From UBA4742 sp002403895 (GTDB taxonomy: Bacteria > Actinomycetota > Acidimicrobiia > Acidimicrobiales > Acidimicrobilacustridaceae), in assembly GCA_036823295.1 (NCBI GenBank), contig DAISGD010000001.1, positions 82,158 through 146,157 on the forward strand: a stretch of DNA of 64,000 nt, in the 5' to 3' direction. The notes beneath the pieces were generated by a model that did no database searches, was not told the DNA's origin, and saw only the letters and a program-made list of their open reading frames with translations. This document shows positions 26,650 to 34,518 of the stretch, in pieces. The first letter of the stretch is position 1. Each line of letters opens with the position of its first letter. Made by a program: the position numbers and the translations under genes.

Positions 26650-26659
26650 AACCTACCCT
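26650..26659. promoter_or_regulatory. Shared divergent promoter core of folD and dus
   Basis: Minus-strand TAGGTT (26650-26655) ends 6 nt before the folD ATG at 26643; plus-strand TACCCT (26654-26659) ends 6 nt before the dus GTG at 26666. The two -10 elements share the base pairs at 26654-26655, and both messages should be leaderless. Only 22 bp separate the two start codons. Confidence 0.6.
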
Positions 26660-26665
26660 GGAGCG

Positions 26666-27796
26666 GTGACCACGGAGTTCGTCCCCCTGGAGATCGGGCC
26701 GCTCCGGGTCTGGCCCCCGGTCGTGCTGGCTCCGATGGCGGGCGTCACCAACGCCCCGTTCCGTCGCCTGTGCCGGCGCTACGGCGCCGGGCTGTACGTG
26801 AGTGAGATGGTGAACGCCCGGGGGCTGGCCGAGGGGGGCGCCAAGAGTTGGGAGCTGGCCGCCTTCGACCCCGACGAGTCCCCTCGCTCGATCCAGCTCT
26901 ACGGCACCGAGCCGTCGTCGTTGGCCGACGCCGTCCGGCGGCTCGTCGACGACGCCCGGGTCGACCACATCGACCTCAACTTCGGGTGTCCCGTGCGCAA
27001 GGTCACCCGCCACGGGGGTGGGTCCGCCCTGCCCCTCAAGGCACGGTTGTTGGCGGCCGTGATCGGGGCCACGGTCGACGCCGCCGGCGAGGTCCCCGTC
27101 ACCGTCAAGATGCGCATGGGGGTGGATCCCGGGCTGCTGACCTACCTGGAGGCGGGACGAGTGGCCGAGCAGGCCGGCGCCCGGGCCGTGGCGCTGCACG
27201 CCCGGACGGCGACCCAGCTGTATTCGGGTCGGGCGGACTGGTCGGCCATCGCCCGACTCAAGCAGCATCTCGCCATCCCGGTGCTGGGCAATGGCGACAT
27301 CTGGGACGCGGGTGATGCCATTGCCATGCTGCGGACCACCGGCGCGGACGGTGTGGTGATCGGGCGAGGATGCCTCGGGCGGCCGTGGCTGTTCGGCGAC
27401 CTGGTCGACGCCTTCGAGGGGCGCACCCCCAAGCCCTCGCCGACGCTGGGCGAGGTGACCACCGTCCTCGTCGAGCACGCTCATCTCCTGGCCGTGCTCC
27501 GGGGCGAGCACGTCGGGCTCCGCGACCTGCGCAAGCACACCAGCTGGTATCTGACCGGCTATCCCGTGGGCCCGGCGATGCGGCGGCAGCTGGCGCTGGT
27601 CGGCTCCCTCGACGAGCTCGAGACACTGGTGGCCTCCCTCGACCCGTCCATCACCGCCCCCGCCGAGGCGGTGCGGGCGCCCCGCGGCACGCAGTCCGGA
27701 CCCCAACAGGTCACCCTCCCCGACGGCTGGCTGGATCACCGCGAGGACCTCATCCCCCCACCCGCCGAGTTCGACGTGGCGGTCTCAGGTGGCTGA
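26666..27796 (+). CDS. dusB: tRNA-dihydrouridine synthase (DusB type)
   Basis: An FMN enzyme reducing uridine to dihydrouridine in the tRNA D-loop. The 376-residue protein shows VVLAPMAGVTNAPFRRLCRRYG, the catalytic Cys in LNFGCPVRKVTRHGGGSAL, VTVKMRMGVD, ALHARTATQLYSGRADW and GNGDIWDAGDAI-GVVIGRGCLGRPW, then the helical tRNA-binding domain. The GTG at 26666 is favoured by the -10 lying 6 nt upstream. It overlaps the maf gene by 8 bp, so the two form an operon. Confidence 0.94.
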   Translation: MTTEFVPLEIGPLRVWPPVVLAPMAGVTNAPFRRLCRRYGAGLYVSEMVNARGLAEGGAKSWELAAFDPDESPRSIQLYGTEPSSLADAVRRLVDDARVDHIDLNFGCPVRKVTRHGGGSALPLKARLLAAVIGATVDAAGEVPVTVKMRMGVDPGLLTYLEAGRVAEQAGARAVALHARTATQLYSGRADWSAIARLKQHLAIPVLGNGDIWDAGDAIAMLRTTGADGVVIGRGCLGRPWLFGDLVDAFEGRTPKPSPTLGEVTTVLVEHAHLLAVLRGEHVGLRDLRKHTSWYLTGYPVGPAMRRQLALVGSLDELETLVASLDPSITAPAEAVRAPRGTQSGPQQVTLPDGWLDHREDLIPPPAEFDVAVSGG

Positions 27797-28379
27797 GCTG
27801 GTGCTGGCGTCGGGCTCGGCCCGCCGTCACGAACTGCTGAGCCGTCTCGGCGTGGCCTTCACCGTCCGGGTGCCCGACATCGACGAGACGCCGCGGCCGC
27901 GCGAGGCCGCCACGACCTACGTCGAGCGTCTGGCCCGGGCCAAGGCGGTGGCGGCGCGACGCCACCCCGATGAGGTGGTGCTGGCGGCCGACACCACCGT
28001 GGACGTGGACGGCACCATCCTCGGCAAACCGATCGACGAGAAGGCAGCCCGGATCATGCTGACCGGACTGTCGGGGCAAACCCACGCCGTCCACACGGGG
28101 GTGGCGCTGGCCGTGGTCGGCGAGGTCATGAGCCAGGTGATCACCACCGAGGTGACGTTCCGGGTGCTGGCGCCCGAAGAGATCGAGGCCTACGTGCGCA
28201 GCGGCGAGCCGCTCGACAAGGCCGGTGGTTATGGGATCCAGGGCCAGGCCGGCCTGTTCGTGAGTTCGGTGGCGGGGAGTGTCAGCAATGTGGTGGGGCT
28301 GCCACTGGCCCAGACCGCCGCCCTGCTCAGCCGAGCCGGGTTCGAGCCCATCGAGTGGGGCCCGCCGCGCCCGTCGTGA
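27789..28379 (+). CDS. maf: Maf-like nucleotide pyrophosphatase
   Basis: A house-cleaning nucleotide pyrophosphatase removing modified (d)NTPs or dTTP/UTP; some Maf proteins also influence septation. The 196 residues show LVLASGSARRHELLSRLGV (phosphate-binding start), PREAATTYVERLARAKA, VLAADTTVDVDG with the catalytic acidic residues, KPIDEKAA, and KAGGYGIQGQAGLFV near the end. Length is normal. It overlaps dusB and ends 6 bp before the opposing purH stop. Confidence 0.93.
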   Translation: MAELVLASGSARRHELLSRLGVAFTVRVPDIDETPRPREAATTYVERLARAKAVAARRHPDEVVLAADTTVDVDGTILGKPIDEKAARIMLTGLSGQTHAVHTGVALAVVGEVMSQVITTEVTFRVLAPEEIEAYVRSGEPLDKAGGYGIQGQAGLFVSSVAGSVSNVVGLPLAQTAALLSRAGFEPIEWGPPRPS

Positions 28380-28385
28380 CGCGCG

Positions 28386-29885
28386 TCAGTGGCGGAAGTG
28401 GCGCTCGCCGGTGAAGACCATGGCCAGGCCGGCGGCGTCAGCCGCGGCGATGACCTCTTCGTCTCGGATCGAGCCGCCCGGTTGGATCACCGTGGCTGCC
28501 CCCGCCTCGATGGCACCGTCCAGGCCGTCGGCGAAGGGGAAGAACGCATCGCTGGCATAGGCCCCACCGGCGGCCCGGCCGGCGGCCTTCTCCCTCGCCA
28601 GCATTCCTGCGTCACGCCGGTTCTGTTGACCGCAGCCGATGCCGACCGCCTGACCGTCCTTGACCAGCACGATGGCATTGGACGTCACCTTGGCCACGAC
28701 CTGCCAGGCCAGCACCAGATCGGCCCATTGGGCGTCGGTGGGGGCCGCCGTGGTCACCACCTGCCACTGCGAGCGATCGACGGTGACGTCGTCGGGGGTC
28801 TGCACCAGGTAGCCACCGTCGATCCCCCGCAGGCTCACGTCAGCCGGGCCCGGAGGCTGCGCCTCGAGAATGCGCAGGTTCCGCTTCTCGAGCAGGCGCA
28901 ACAACGCGTCCCCCTCGAAGCCGGGCGCCACCAACACCTCGGTGAACACCGGGGCCAACGCCTCGGCCATGGCATGAGTGACGGGCCGGTTCACGGCCAC
29001 GATCCCACCGAAGGCCGACATCGGGTCGCACGCATGGGCTCGTTGGTAGGCGCCTGCGATATCGGGGGCCACGGCCACACCGCAGGGGTTGGCGTGCTTG
29101 ATCACGACGGCCGCCGGAGCCTCGCCCAACGAGTGCACTAGCCGCCACGCCGCCTCGGTGTCGTACACGTTGAGGTACGACATCTCCTTGCCGCCGTGCT
29201 GCACGGCAGTGTCCCACCAGCCCGACCGGCCCTCGGCCCGGTAGCGAGCCCCCACCTGGTGCGGGTTCTCCCCGTAGCGCAGCACCTGCGCCCGCTGCAT
29301 CCGCAGCGTGATCGTGTCGGGCAGCTCGACCGGATCAGACGACGGGGACAGCCAGTCCACGATCTGCGCGTCATAGGCCGCCGTCACCCGGAAGGCGGCG
29401 AGAGCCAGGGCCAGGCGGGTGGCGTCCGACAGCGCCCCGTCACGGCGCAGGTCGGCCAGGACGAGCTCGTACTGGCCCGGGTCGGTGACCACCCCCACGT
29501 ACTGGTGGTTCTTGGCTGCGGCTCGGATCAGGGCCGGGCCACCGATGTCGAGGAGCTCGATCGACGGATTCGAGGAGAAGGGGTACAGGTTGGAGACGAC
29601 GAGATCGATGGGCTCGATCTCGTAGCGGGCGAGATCGGCCTGGTGTTCGGGATCGTCGCGGTCGGCGAGGAGGCCCCCATGGATCTTCGGGTGCAACGTC
29701 ACCACCCGGTGCCCCAGGATCGGTGGCACCCCGGTGAGATCACCCACGTCGGTGACGGGGAGTCCGGCTTCGGACAGCGCGCGGGCCGTGTTGCTGCTCG
29801 ACACCAGGTCGACGCCCAGGTCGTGCAGGGCTCGGGCGAAGTCGACGATTCCGGTCTTGTCATAGACGGAGAGCAGGGCCCTCAT
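28386..29885 (-). CDS. purH: AICAR transformylase / IMP cyclohydrolase
   Basis: The last two steps of IMP synthesis, using 10-formyl-THF. Of 499 residues the N-terminal third is the IMP cyclohydrolase (MRALLSVYDKTGIVDFA, VTLHPKIHGGLLADRDD, DLVVSNLYPF); note SSSNTARAL where most have STGGTARAL. The rest is the transformylase with RYGENPHQVGARY, VIKHANPCGVAVA, FGGIVAVNRPV, the K-x-x-R-like VEKRNLRILE stretch, and DAFFPFADGLDGAIEAG. The ATG overlaps the purN stop by 4 bp, so purN-purH is an operon. Confidence 0.96.
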   Translation of the reverse strand: MRALLSVYDKTGIVDFARALHDLGVDLVSSSNTARALSEAGLPVTDVGDLTGVPPILGHRVVTLHPKIHGGLLADRDDPEHQADLARYEIEPIDLVVSNLYPFSSNPSIELLDIGGPALIRAAAKNHQYVGVVTDPGQYELVLADLRRDGALSDATRLALALAAFRVTAAYDAQIVDWLSPSSDPVELPDTITLRMQRAQVLRYGENPHQVGARYRAEGRSGWWDTAVQHGGKEMSYLNVYDTEAAWRLVHSLGEAPAAVVIKHANPCGVAVAPDIAGAYQRAHACDPMSAFGGIVAVNRPVTHAMAEALAPVFTEVLVAPGFEGDALLRLLEKRNLRILEAQPPGPADVSLRGIDGGYLVQTPDDVTVDRSQWQVVTTAAPTDAQWADLVLAWQVVAKVTSNAIVLVKDGQAVGIGCGQQNRRDAGMLAREKAAGRAAGGAYASDAFFPFADGLDGAIEAGAATVIQPGGSIRDEEVIAAADAAGLAMVFTGERHFRH

Positions 29886-30445
29886 TGCACACTCCCGCGT
29901 TCGAGGATCTCGTGGATGGTCTTGACGTAGAGGCGGCGCTCGACGACCTTGATGCGCTCGTGGAGCGTCTCGACGGTGTCACCGGGCAGAACGGCGACGG
30001 CCTCCTGGGCGAGGATGGGCCCGGCGTCGACGTCCGGGGTGGCCACGTGCACCGTGCACCCGGTGACCTTCACCCCGTAGGCCAGCGCGTCGGCCACCGC
30101 GTGCCAGCCCCTGAACGAGGGCAACAACGCCGGGTGGGTGTTGACGAGGTGACCGGCGAACGCCTCGAACATCGGCCCGGAGAAGATAGTGCCGAAGCCG
30201 GCCAGTACGACCAGGTCGATGTGGTGGGTCAGCAGGACCGCGGCGATCTGGCGGCTGTAGGCGTCGCGATCGAACTCCTCGCCGTAGCTCGTGCGCTGGA
30301 CGACCTGAGCGGGCACGCCGTGGCGAGCGGCGACCTCGGTTGCCGGGCACGGCCGATCCACCACGACGAGATCCACCGGTACGCCATCGGTGAGGATCGC
30401 CTCGAGGATCGTCCCACTTCCGGAAGCCAGCACCGCCACACGCAT
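29882..30445 (-). CDS. purN: Phosphoribosylglycinamide formyltransferase
   Basis: Transfers a formyl group from 10-formyl-THF to GAR in purine synthesis. The 187-residue protein starts MRVAVLASGSGT, then shows VDLVVLAGFGTIFSG and the catalytic HLVNTHPALLPSFRGWHAV with Asn/His, and DVDAGPILAQEAV with the catalytic Asp. The ATG at 30445 is preferred to a GTG 9 bp upstream because it fits the family start and the GTG falls inside a TAGCGT -10. First gene of purN-purH. Confidence 0.95.
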   Translation of the reverse strand: MRVAVLASGSGTILEAILTDGVPVDLVVVDRPCPATEVAARHGVPAQVVQRTSYGEEFDRDAYSRQIAAVLLTHHIDLVVLAGFGTIFSGPMFEAFAGHLVNTHPALLPSFRGWHAVADALAYGVKVTGCTVHVATPDVDAGPILAQEAVAVLPGDTVETLHERIKVVERRLYVKTIHEILERGSVQ

Positions 30446-30452
30446 CCCGGGC

Positions 30453-30458
30453 ACGCTA
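30453..30458 (-). promoter_or_regulatory. -10 element of leaderless purN-purH promoter
   Basis: TAGCGT on the minus strand ends exactly 7 nt before the purN ATG at 30445. Confidence 0.5.
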
Positions 30459-30637
30459 CCAGCGCGCCCAGGATGGGTGATCTGGCCGACGATCGACTAC
30501 AGGATGCGGGTGTGTCGCCCTGGTACTCCCCTGCTCCGAAGCCCAGCATGGGGATGAAGATGAACGGCAGGATCATCGGGCCGACGCCATAGATGGCTTC
30601 TTTCCCGAACTGACCGGTGGCTTTCGCACGGTCGCGC

Positions 30638-31096
30638 CTAGCTGAGAGCGGCGACGAGGCCCCGGATGTAGTTGACCCGCTGCTCCACATCGATGACCCC
30701 CGATGGCGAGGACACGGGGATCTGCGTGGCGTAGTAGACCCCGTCGCCTTGCACGCTGACCTGCACGTGGCCCGTGGTGGTGCGCTCCTTGACCAGAAGG
30801 AAGAGCAGACCAAGAAGGCAGAACCAGACGAACAGCACCGTCATGACGATGGCCCAGGTGGGGATGGCCTCCGTCGTGGTAGTGGCGTTCGACACGATCC
30901 ACACGGTGTGGCGCAGCGGAGCCTGCCCATTCGGGATGAGGACCTGGTCAGCAGTGCAGGCGATGTCGCCCACCGTGATCAGCACCGGCGTCGCCGGTGC
31001 CGGGGCCGAAGCCATCTGGGCCGGGAATCGGTCAGGTGGATACCACTTGCCGTCGGACGCCTCCCACCATCCCGGCGCCTCAGGAACATCGCTCAC
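30638..31096 (-). CDS. DUF2510 single-pass membrane protein
   Basis: A 152-residue protein starting SDVPEAPGWWEASDGKWYPPD, the actinobacterial DUF2510 motif (GWW-x-x-DG-x-x-RWW/YP type) that usually sits at the N-terminus of membrane proteins. One hydrophobic segment, AIVMTVLFVWFCLLGLLFLLV, follows at about residue 90, and then a C-terminal domain of about 45 residues (TTGHVQVSVQGDGVYYATQIPV). Function unknown. GTG at 31096 has AAGGAG 7 nt upstream, which decides the start. It lies 26 bp behind the DUF4190-like gene on the same strand. The 192 bp downstream, before purN, hold no convincing gene. Confidence 0.82.
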   Translation of the reverse strand: MSDVPEAPGWWEASDGKWYPPDRFPAQMASAPAPATPVLITVGDIACTADQVLIPNGQAPLRHTVWIVSNATTTTEAIPTWAIVMTVLFVWFCLLGLLFLLVKERTTTGHVQVSVQGDGVYYATQIPVSSPSGVIDVEQRVNYIRGLVAALS

Positions 31097-31122
31097 CGGA
31101 CAGCTCCTTACGTCGTTGAGAC

Positions 31123-31866
31123 CTAGTTGAAGAAGTTCTCCACCTGGGTCACCTTGCACGTGACCTGGGCGCCTTGGTCAACCGAGGTCGTGACTTTCCA
31201 TTCGGCCGTGTCACCCGGCTGGATGTCACTCACGATGTCGAGCGAAGTGTCGGCCACGGCGTTACTCGCCTTGTTGCGGAACTCGACGTTGACCGTGAAG
31301 TTCTTCTTGGACGATGTCGTGTTCTTGATGGTGCCTTGGTAGGTGGCGAAACCGAAGTCATCGACGGCGCAATCTCCCGGCGTCAACTGATACGTGGACG
31401 GATCGGCCGCGCCGCTGATGTTGACCGTCGCATCCTTGGCCGCCTTACCGAAACTGACGAGCGCCACGATCAAGATGAGCGATCCAACCAGGCCAACGGC
31501 GCCGAGCACCATGCCGGCGATGCTCATGCCCTTGCCCACCCCGACCTCCCTGGCTTTCTTGAGCCCCAGGAACCCGAGCACGATGGCGAGGATGGCGCCC
31601 AGCGGCCCGAGGCAGAAGAAGGTCAGGATGCCGAGGACGAGCGCGGCGACCGCGAGCCCGTTGGAACCACCCGTTGCCGGTGGCATGGCGGGAGGAGGCC
31701 CAGATTGGTAGGCGGCCGGCCCGGGCGGGGGTAGAGACGGAGGGACAGGCGGAGGGACAGGCGGAGGGACAGGCGGAGGTAGAGGCGGAGGTAGAGGCGG
31801 AGGTAGAGGCGGAGGGACAGGCGGAGGTACGTCACCACTGGAAGGTGCCGGAGTGAAGTCGGTCAT
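31123..31866 (-). CDS. Proline-rich DUF4190-like membrane protein
   Basis: A 247-residue protein: an N-terminal cytoplasmic run of PPPVPPPLPPP repeats (about 14-50), then the DUF4190 pair of hydrophobic helices (LAVAALVLGILTFFCLGPLGAILAIVLGFLGL and MSIAGMVLGAVGLVGSLILIVALVSF), then an extracellular beta domain of about 105 residues with paired Cys (PGDCAVDDFG, VTCKVTQVEN). That last domain resembles FxLYD/DUF4352-like Ig folds. Function unknown. The ATG at 31866 follows GGGGG with 8 nt spacing; a start 36 bp upstream sits against a -10 and is rejected. Probably co-transcribed with the DUF2510 gene. Confidence 0.8.
   Translation of the reverse strand: MTDFTPAPSSGDVPPPVPPPLPPPLPPPLPPPVPPPVPPPVPPSLPPPGPAAYQSGPPPAMPPATGGSNGLAVAALVLGILTFFCLGPLGAILAIVLGFLGLKKAREVGVGKGMSIAGMVLGAVGLVGSLILIVALVSFGKAAKDATVNISGAADPSTYQLTPGDCAVDDFGFATYQGTIKNTTSSKKNFTVNVEFRNKASNAVADTSLDIVSDIQPGDTAEWKVTTSVDQGAQVTCKVTQVENFFN
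31739..31830. repeat. 12-bp coding minisatellite (proline repeats)
   Basis: Seven 12-bp units on the plus strand plus a partial one: three GGAGGGACAGGC, three GGAGGTAGAGGC, one GGAGGGACAGGC. Each encodes four residues of the PPPV/PPPL tract of the DUF4190-like protein in the opposite direction. Unit number can change without a frameshift. Confidence 0.9.
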
Positions 31867-31903
31867 TTTTGGACCCCCAGAGCCCGTTGATGTGATCGCC
31901 ATG

Positions 31904-31909
31904 ACGCTA
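31904..31909 (-). promoter_or_regulatory. -10 element of the DUF4190-like gene
   Basis: TAGCGT on the minus strand lies 37 nt before the ATG at 31866, allowing a short leader that contains the GGGGG ribosome binding site. Confidence 0.35.
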
Positions 31910-31955
31910 GGTCATCCAGGCGACGATCGGGGCGGCGTTTCCCGCCACCGTGGGA

Positions 31956-32843
31956 TCAACCCAGGTTGCGGACGATCTCCACCATGAGGCTGCCGGCCTC
32001 GGTGGGGTTGGCCCCGACGTGGACGCCGGCCGCGGTGAGGGCCTCCATCTTCGCCGCCGCGGTTCCTTTGCCCCCGGACACGATGGCGCCGGCGTGACCC
32101 ATCTTCTTGCCGGCGGGGGCGGTGACCCCGGCGACGTAAGCGGACACCGGTTTGGTCATCTTGGTGGCGATGAACTCAGCCGCGTCCTCTTCGCCTGAAC
32201 CACCGATCTCACCGATGAGCATGACCGCCTTGGTGTCGGGGTCGGCCTCGAATCGTTCGAGACAGTCGATGAACGTCGTGCCCGGGACAGGATCACCACC
32301 GATACCCGCGCAGGTGGTGACCCCGATGTCTTGCAGCTTGAGCTCGTGGAGCGCCTGGTACGTGAGGGTGCCCGAACGGCTCACGATGCCCACCGGACCA
32401 CCGGGCTTGGCGATCTCACCGGCGGTGATGCCGATGTTGCACTGGCCGGGGCTGATGATGCCGGGACAATTGGGACCAAGCAGCTGCACCTGCGGGAAAT
32501 CTCGCTTGAGCTTGTTGTAGAACCACGCCTCGTCCTGGGCGGGCACCCCTTCGGTGATGACCACGATGAACTCGATGCCGCCCTCGGCCGCCTCCATCAC
32601 CGCCGCCTGAACACCCGGCGCCGGGACGAAGATGCAGGAGGCGGTGGCGCCGGTCTCGACCACGGCGTGGGCCACGGTGGCGAAGATGGGGATCCCATCC
32701 ACGTCGGTACCGGCCTTCTTGGGGTTCGTGCCCGCCACCACCTGGGTGCCGTAGTCGCGGTTGCGCAGGCCGTAGAAGCGGCCCTGGCTCCCGGTCAGGC
32801 CCTGGTAGACGACCTTGGTGTTCTCATCGACGAAGATTGACAC
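31956..32843 (-). CDS. sucD: Succinyl-CoA synthetase alpha subunit
   Basis: With SucC, interconverts succinyl-CoA and succinate while making ATP or GTP. The 295 residues show the CoA-binding Rossmann part (VVYQGLTGSQGRFYGLRNRDYGTQVV), VPAPGVQAAVMEAAEGGIEFIVVITEGVP, GPNCPGIISPGQC, VSRSGTLTYQALH and the phosphorylated histidine in KKMGHAGAIVSGGKG. It follows sucC by 9 bp on the same strand. Confidence 0.97.
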   Translation of the reverse strand: MSIFVDENTKVVYQGLTGSQGRFYGLRNRDYGTQVVAGTNPKKAGTDVDGIPIFATVAHAVVETGATASCIFVPAPGVQAAVMEAAEGGIEFIVVITEGVPAQDEAWFYNKLKRDFPQVQLLGPNCPGIISPGQCNIGITAGEIAKPGGPVGIVSRSGTLTYQALHELKLQDIGVTTCAGIGGDPVPGTTFIDCLERFEADPDTKAVMLIGEIGGSGEEDAAEFIATKMTKPVSAYVAGVTAPAGKKMGHAGAIVSGGKGTAAAKMEALTAAGVHVGANPTEAGSLMVEIVRNLG

Positions 32844-32852
32844 GACGTTCCC

Positions 32853-33995
32853 TTACTTCCGGCTGGCGAGCTCGACGGCGGCCCGGGCGGCCTCGAGCAT
32901 CGTGGGCTTCGACTGGAGCTTGTCGGACAGGTGGGGCTCGAGGATGGCTCGACCCTCCTCGGCATTGGTGCCGTCGAGGCGGATGACGATGGGGGCGTCG
33001 ATGGCGACCCGGCTGAGAGCCTCGACGATGCCATTGGCCACCTCCTCACCCCGGGTGATCCCCCCGAAGATGTTGATGAAGATGACTTTGACCCGCTCGT
33101 CGTTGTTGATGACCTCGAGGGCACCGGCCATCACGTCAGCGTTGGCACCGCCGCCGATGTCGAGGAAGTTGGCGGCCTCACCGCCGGCCTGGTTCACCAC
33201 GTCGAGCGTGCTCATGGCCAACCCGGCCCCGTTGGCGATAATGCCCACCGACCCGTCGAGGCCGACGTACTGGAGCCCCTTGGCGTGGGCGGCCGCCTCG
33301 CGTTCGTCTCGCACCTGGGTGAGCTCGTAGTCGCCCCATTCGTGACGGAAGGCGGCGTTGTCGTCGAGGGTGACCTTGGCGTCGAGGGCGTGGACCTCGC
33401 CCGTCGGCTTGAGGATCAGTGGGTTGATCTCGCACAGATCCGCGTCACCGTCGACATAGGCGGTGTAGAGCTTGGTGAGGATGTCGACCGCCCCCTCGGT
33501 CGCGGCCGGGTTCAGCTTCGCCGCCAGCACCCACTGGCGGGCGGCCTGGGCGCTGAGACCGTCGACCGGATCGATCCAGATCTTGGCGATGGCATCAGGG
33601 TTGTCGGCGGCCACCGTCTCGATCTCGACGCCGCCCTCGGCCGACAGCATGCCGAGGTGCTTCTTGGCGGCGCGATCGAGGGTGAAGCTGGCGTAGTACT
33701 CCTCGGCGATGTCGGAGGCGTGTTCGATCCACACCGTCGCCACGATGTGGCCCTTGATGTCGAGGCCGAGGATGTTGGTGGCGTGCTCACGGGTCTCGTC
33801 CGCGTTGGTGGCCAGCTTCACGCCGCCCGCCTTGCCCCGCCCCCCCACGTGCACCTGGGCTTTCACCACGACGGGATAACCCACCGCCTCGGCGGCCGCG
33901 ACCGCCTCGTCGACGCTGTGGACGGCGCGACCGTCGGACACCGGGATGCCGAAGGTGGCGAAGAACTGCTTGCCTTGATATTCGAGAAGATCCAC
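32853..33995 (-). CDS. sucC: Succinyl-CoA synthetase beta subunit
   Basis: The ATP-grasp subunit of succinyl-CoA synthetase, 380 residues. It starts DLLEYQGKQFFATFGIPV and shows VVVKAQVHVGGRGKAGGVKLA (nucleotide loop), CEINPLIL (Mg site) and IFINIFGGITRGEEVANGI. The GTG at 33995 fits the family start; a much longer open frame upstream is discarded. A TAGGTT -10 lies 7 nt before it, so a leaderless message is likely. First gene of sucC-sucD. Confidence 0.96.
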   Translation of the reverse strand: MDLLEYQGKQFFATFGIPVSDGRAVHSVDEAVAAAEAVGYPVVVKAQVHVGGRGKAGGVKLATNADETREHATNILGLDIKGHIVATVWIEHASDIAEEYYASFTLDRAAKKHLGMLSAEGGVEIETVAADNPDAIAKIWIDPVDGLSAQAARQWVLAAKLNPAATEGAVDILTKLYTAYVDGDADLCEINPLILKPTGEVHALDAKVTLDDNAAFRHEWGDYELTQVRDEREAAAHAKGLQYVGLDGSVGIIANGAGLAMSTLDVVNQAGGEAANFLDIGGGANADVMAGALEVINNDERVKVIFINIFGGITRGEEVANGIVEALSRVAIDAPIVIRLDGTNAEEGRAILEPHLSDKLQSKPTMLEAARAAVELASRK

Positions 33996-34002
33996 GGCGG
34001 GA

Positions 34003-34008
34003 AACCTA
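34003..34008 (-). promoter_or_regulatory. -10 element of leaderless sucCD promoter
   Basis: TAGGTT on the minus strand ends 7 nt before the sucC GTG at 33995, and decides between this and longer starts. Confidence 0.5.
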
Positions 34009-34050
34009 GCCAGACGTGACCAGGGCCACCCAACCCGACGGGGCCCAGCC

Positions 34051-34461
34051 TCAGGGCGAGGCCTCCCGCTCATCGAGGGCTGCCTCGAGCCAGGTGGTGA
34101 TCTCGTCCATGGACGAGCCCGGCGTGAAGATTCCGGCCACGCCATCGGCGGTGAGCGCGGCGATGTCGGCCTGGGGGACGATGCCACCGCCGAACACCAA
34201 CACGTCGTCGAGGCCGCGCTTGTCCAACTCGGCCATGACCCGGGGGAACTGCGTCATGTGGGCCCCCGACAGCACCGACAGGCCGACGGCGTCAGCGTCC
34301 TCCTGTAGGGCGGCTTCGGCCACCTGTTCCGGCGTCTGGAACAGCCCGGTGTAGATCACCTCGAAGCCGGCGTCGCGCAGGGCCCGGGCGATGATCTTCA
34401 CCCCCCGGTCGTGACCGTCCAGCCCGGGCTTGGCAACGACGACTCGATAGGTGCGTACCAC
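34051..34461 (-). CDS. B12-binding small subunit of an acyl-CoA mutase
   Basis: A 136-residue stand-alone cobalamin-binding domain. The motif GLDGHDRG carries the D-x-H-x-x-G histidine that coordinates cobalt; GLSVLSGAH and VFGGGIVPQ complete the pocket. It is the type used as the small subunit of methylmalonyl-CoA or related (isobutyryl/ethylmalonyl-CoA) mutases. The large catalytic subunit is not in the window. It sits 55 bp behind sucC, matching a role in making succinyl-CoA, though a TAGTAT -10 gives it its own leaderless promoter. Confidence 0.92.
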   Translation of the reverse strand: MVRTYRVVVAKPGLDGHDRGVKIIARALRDAGFEVIYTGLFQTPEQVAEAALQEDADAVGLSVLSGAHMTQFPRVMAELDKRGLDDVLVFGGGIVPQADIAALTADGVAGIFTPGSSMDEITTWLEAALDEREASP

Positions 34462-34468
34462 GCACGGG

Positions 34469-34474
34469 ATACTA
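34469..34474 (-). promoter_or_regulatory. -10 element of the B12-subunit gene
   Basis: TAGTAT on the minus strand ends 7 nt before the GTG at 34461. On the plus strand the same site reads GATACT (34468-34473), a weak -10 facing the other way. Confidence 0.5.
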
Positions 34475-34479
34475 GGAGC

Positions 34480-34518
34480 ATGACCGCTGCCGCGCCCCGG
34501 GACCTGCCGACGCCATGA
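34480..34518 (+). CDS. Possible 12-codon leader peptide
   Basis: ATG at 34480 opens a frame encoding MTAAAPRDLPTP whose TGA overlaps the ATG of the next gene (ATGA at 34515-34518). A GATACT lies 6 nt before it. It may be chance; coupling to the downstream gene is the only support. Confidence 0.2.
   Translation: MTAAAPRDLPTP

Noticed and set aside
30446..30637. A hydrophobic stretch (MILPFIFIPMLGFGAG) read on the minus strand between the DUF2510 gene and purN
   Set aside because: No start with a ribosome binding site, and the frame runs on deep into purN in another frame before stopping. Treated as non-coding.
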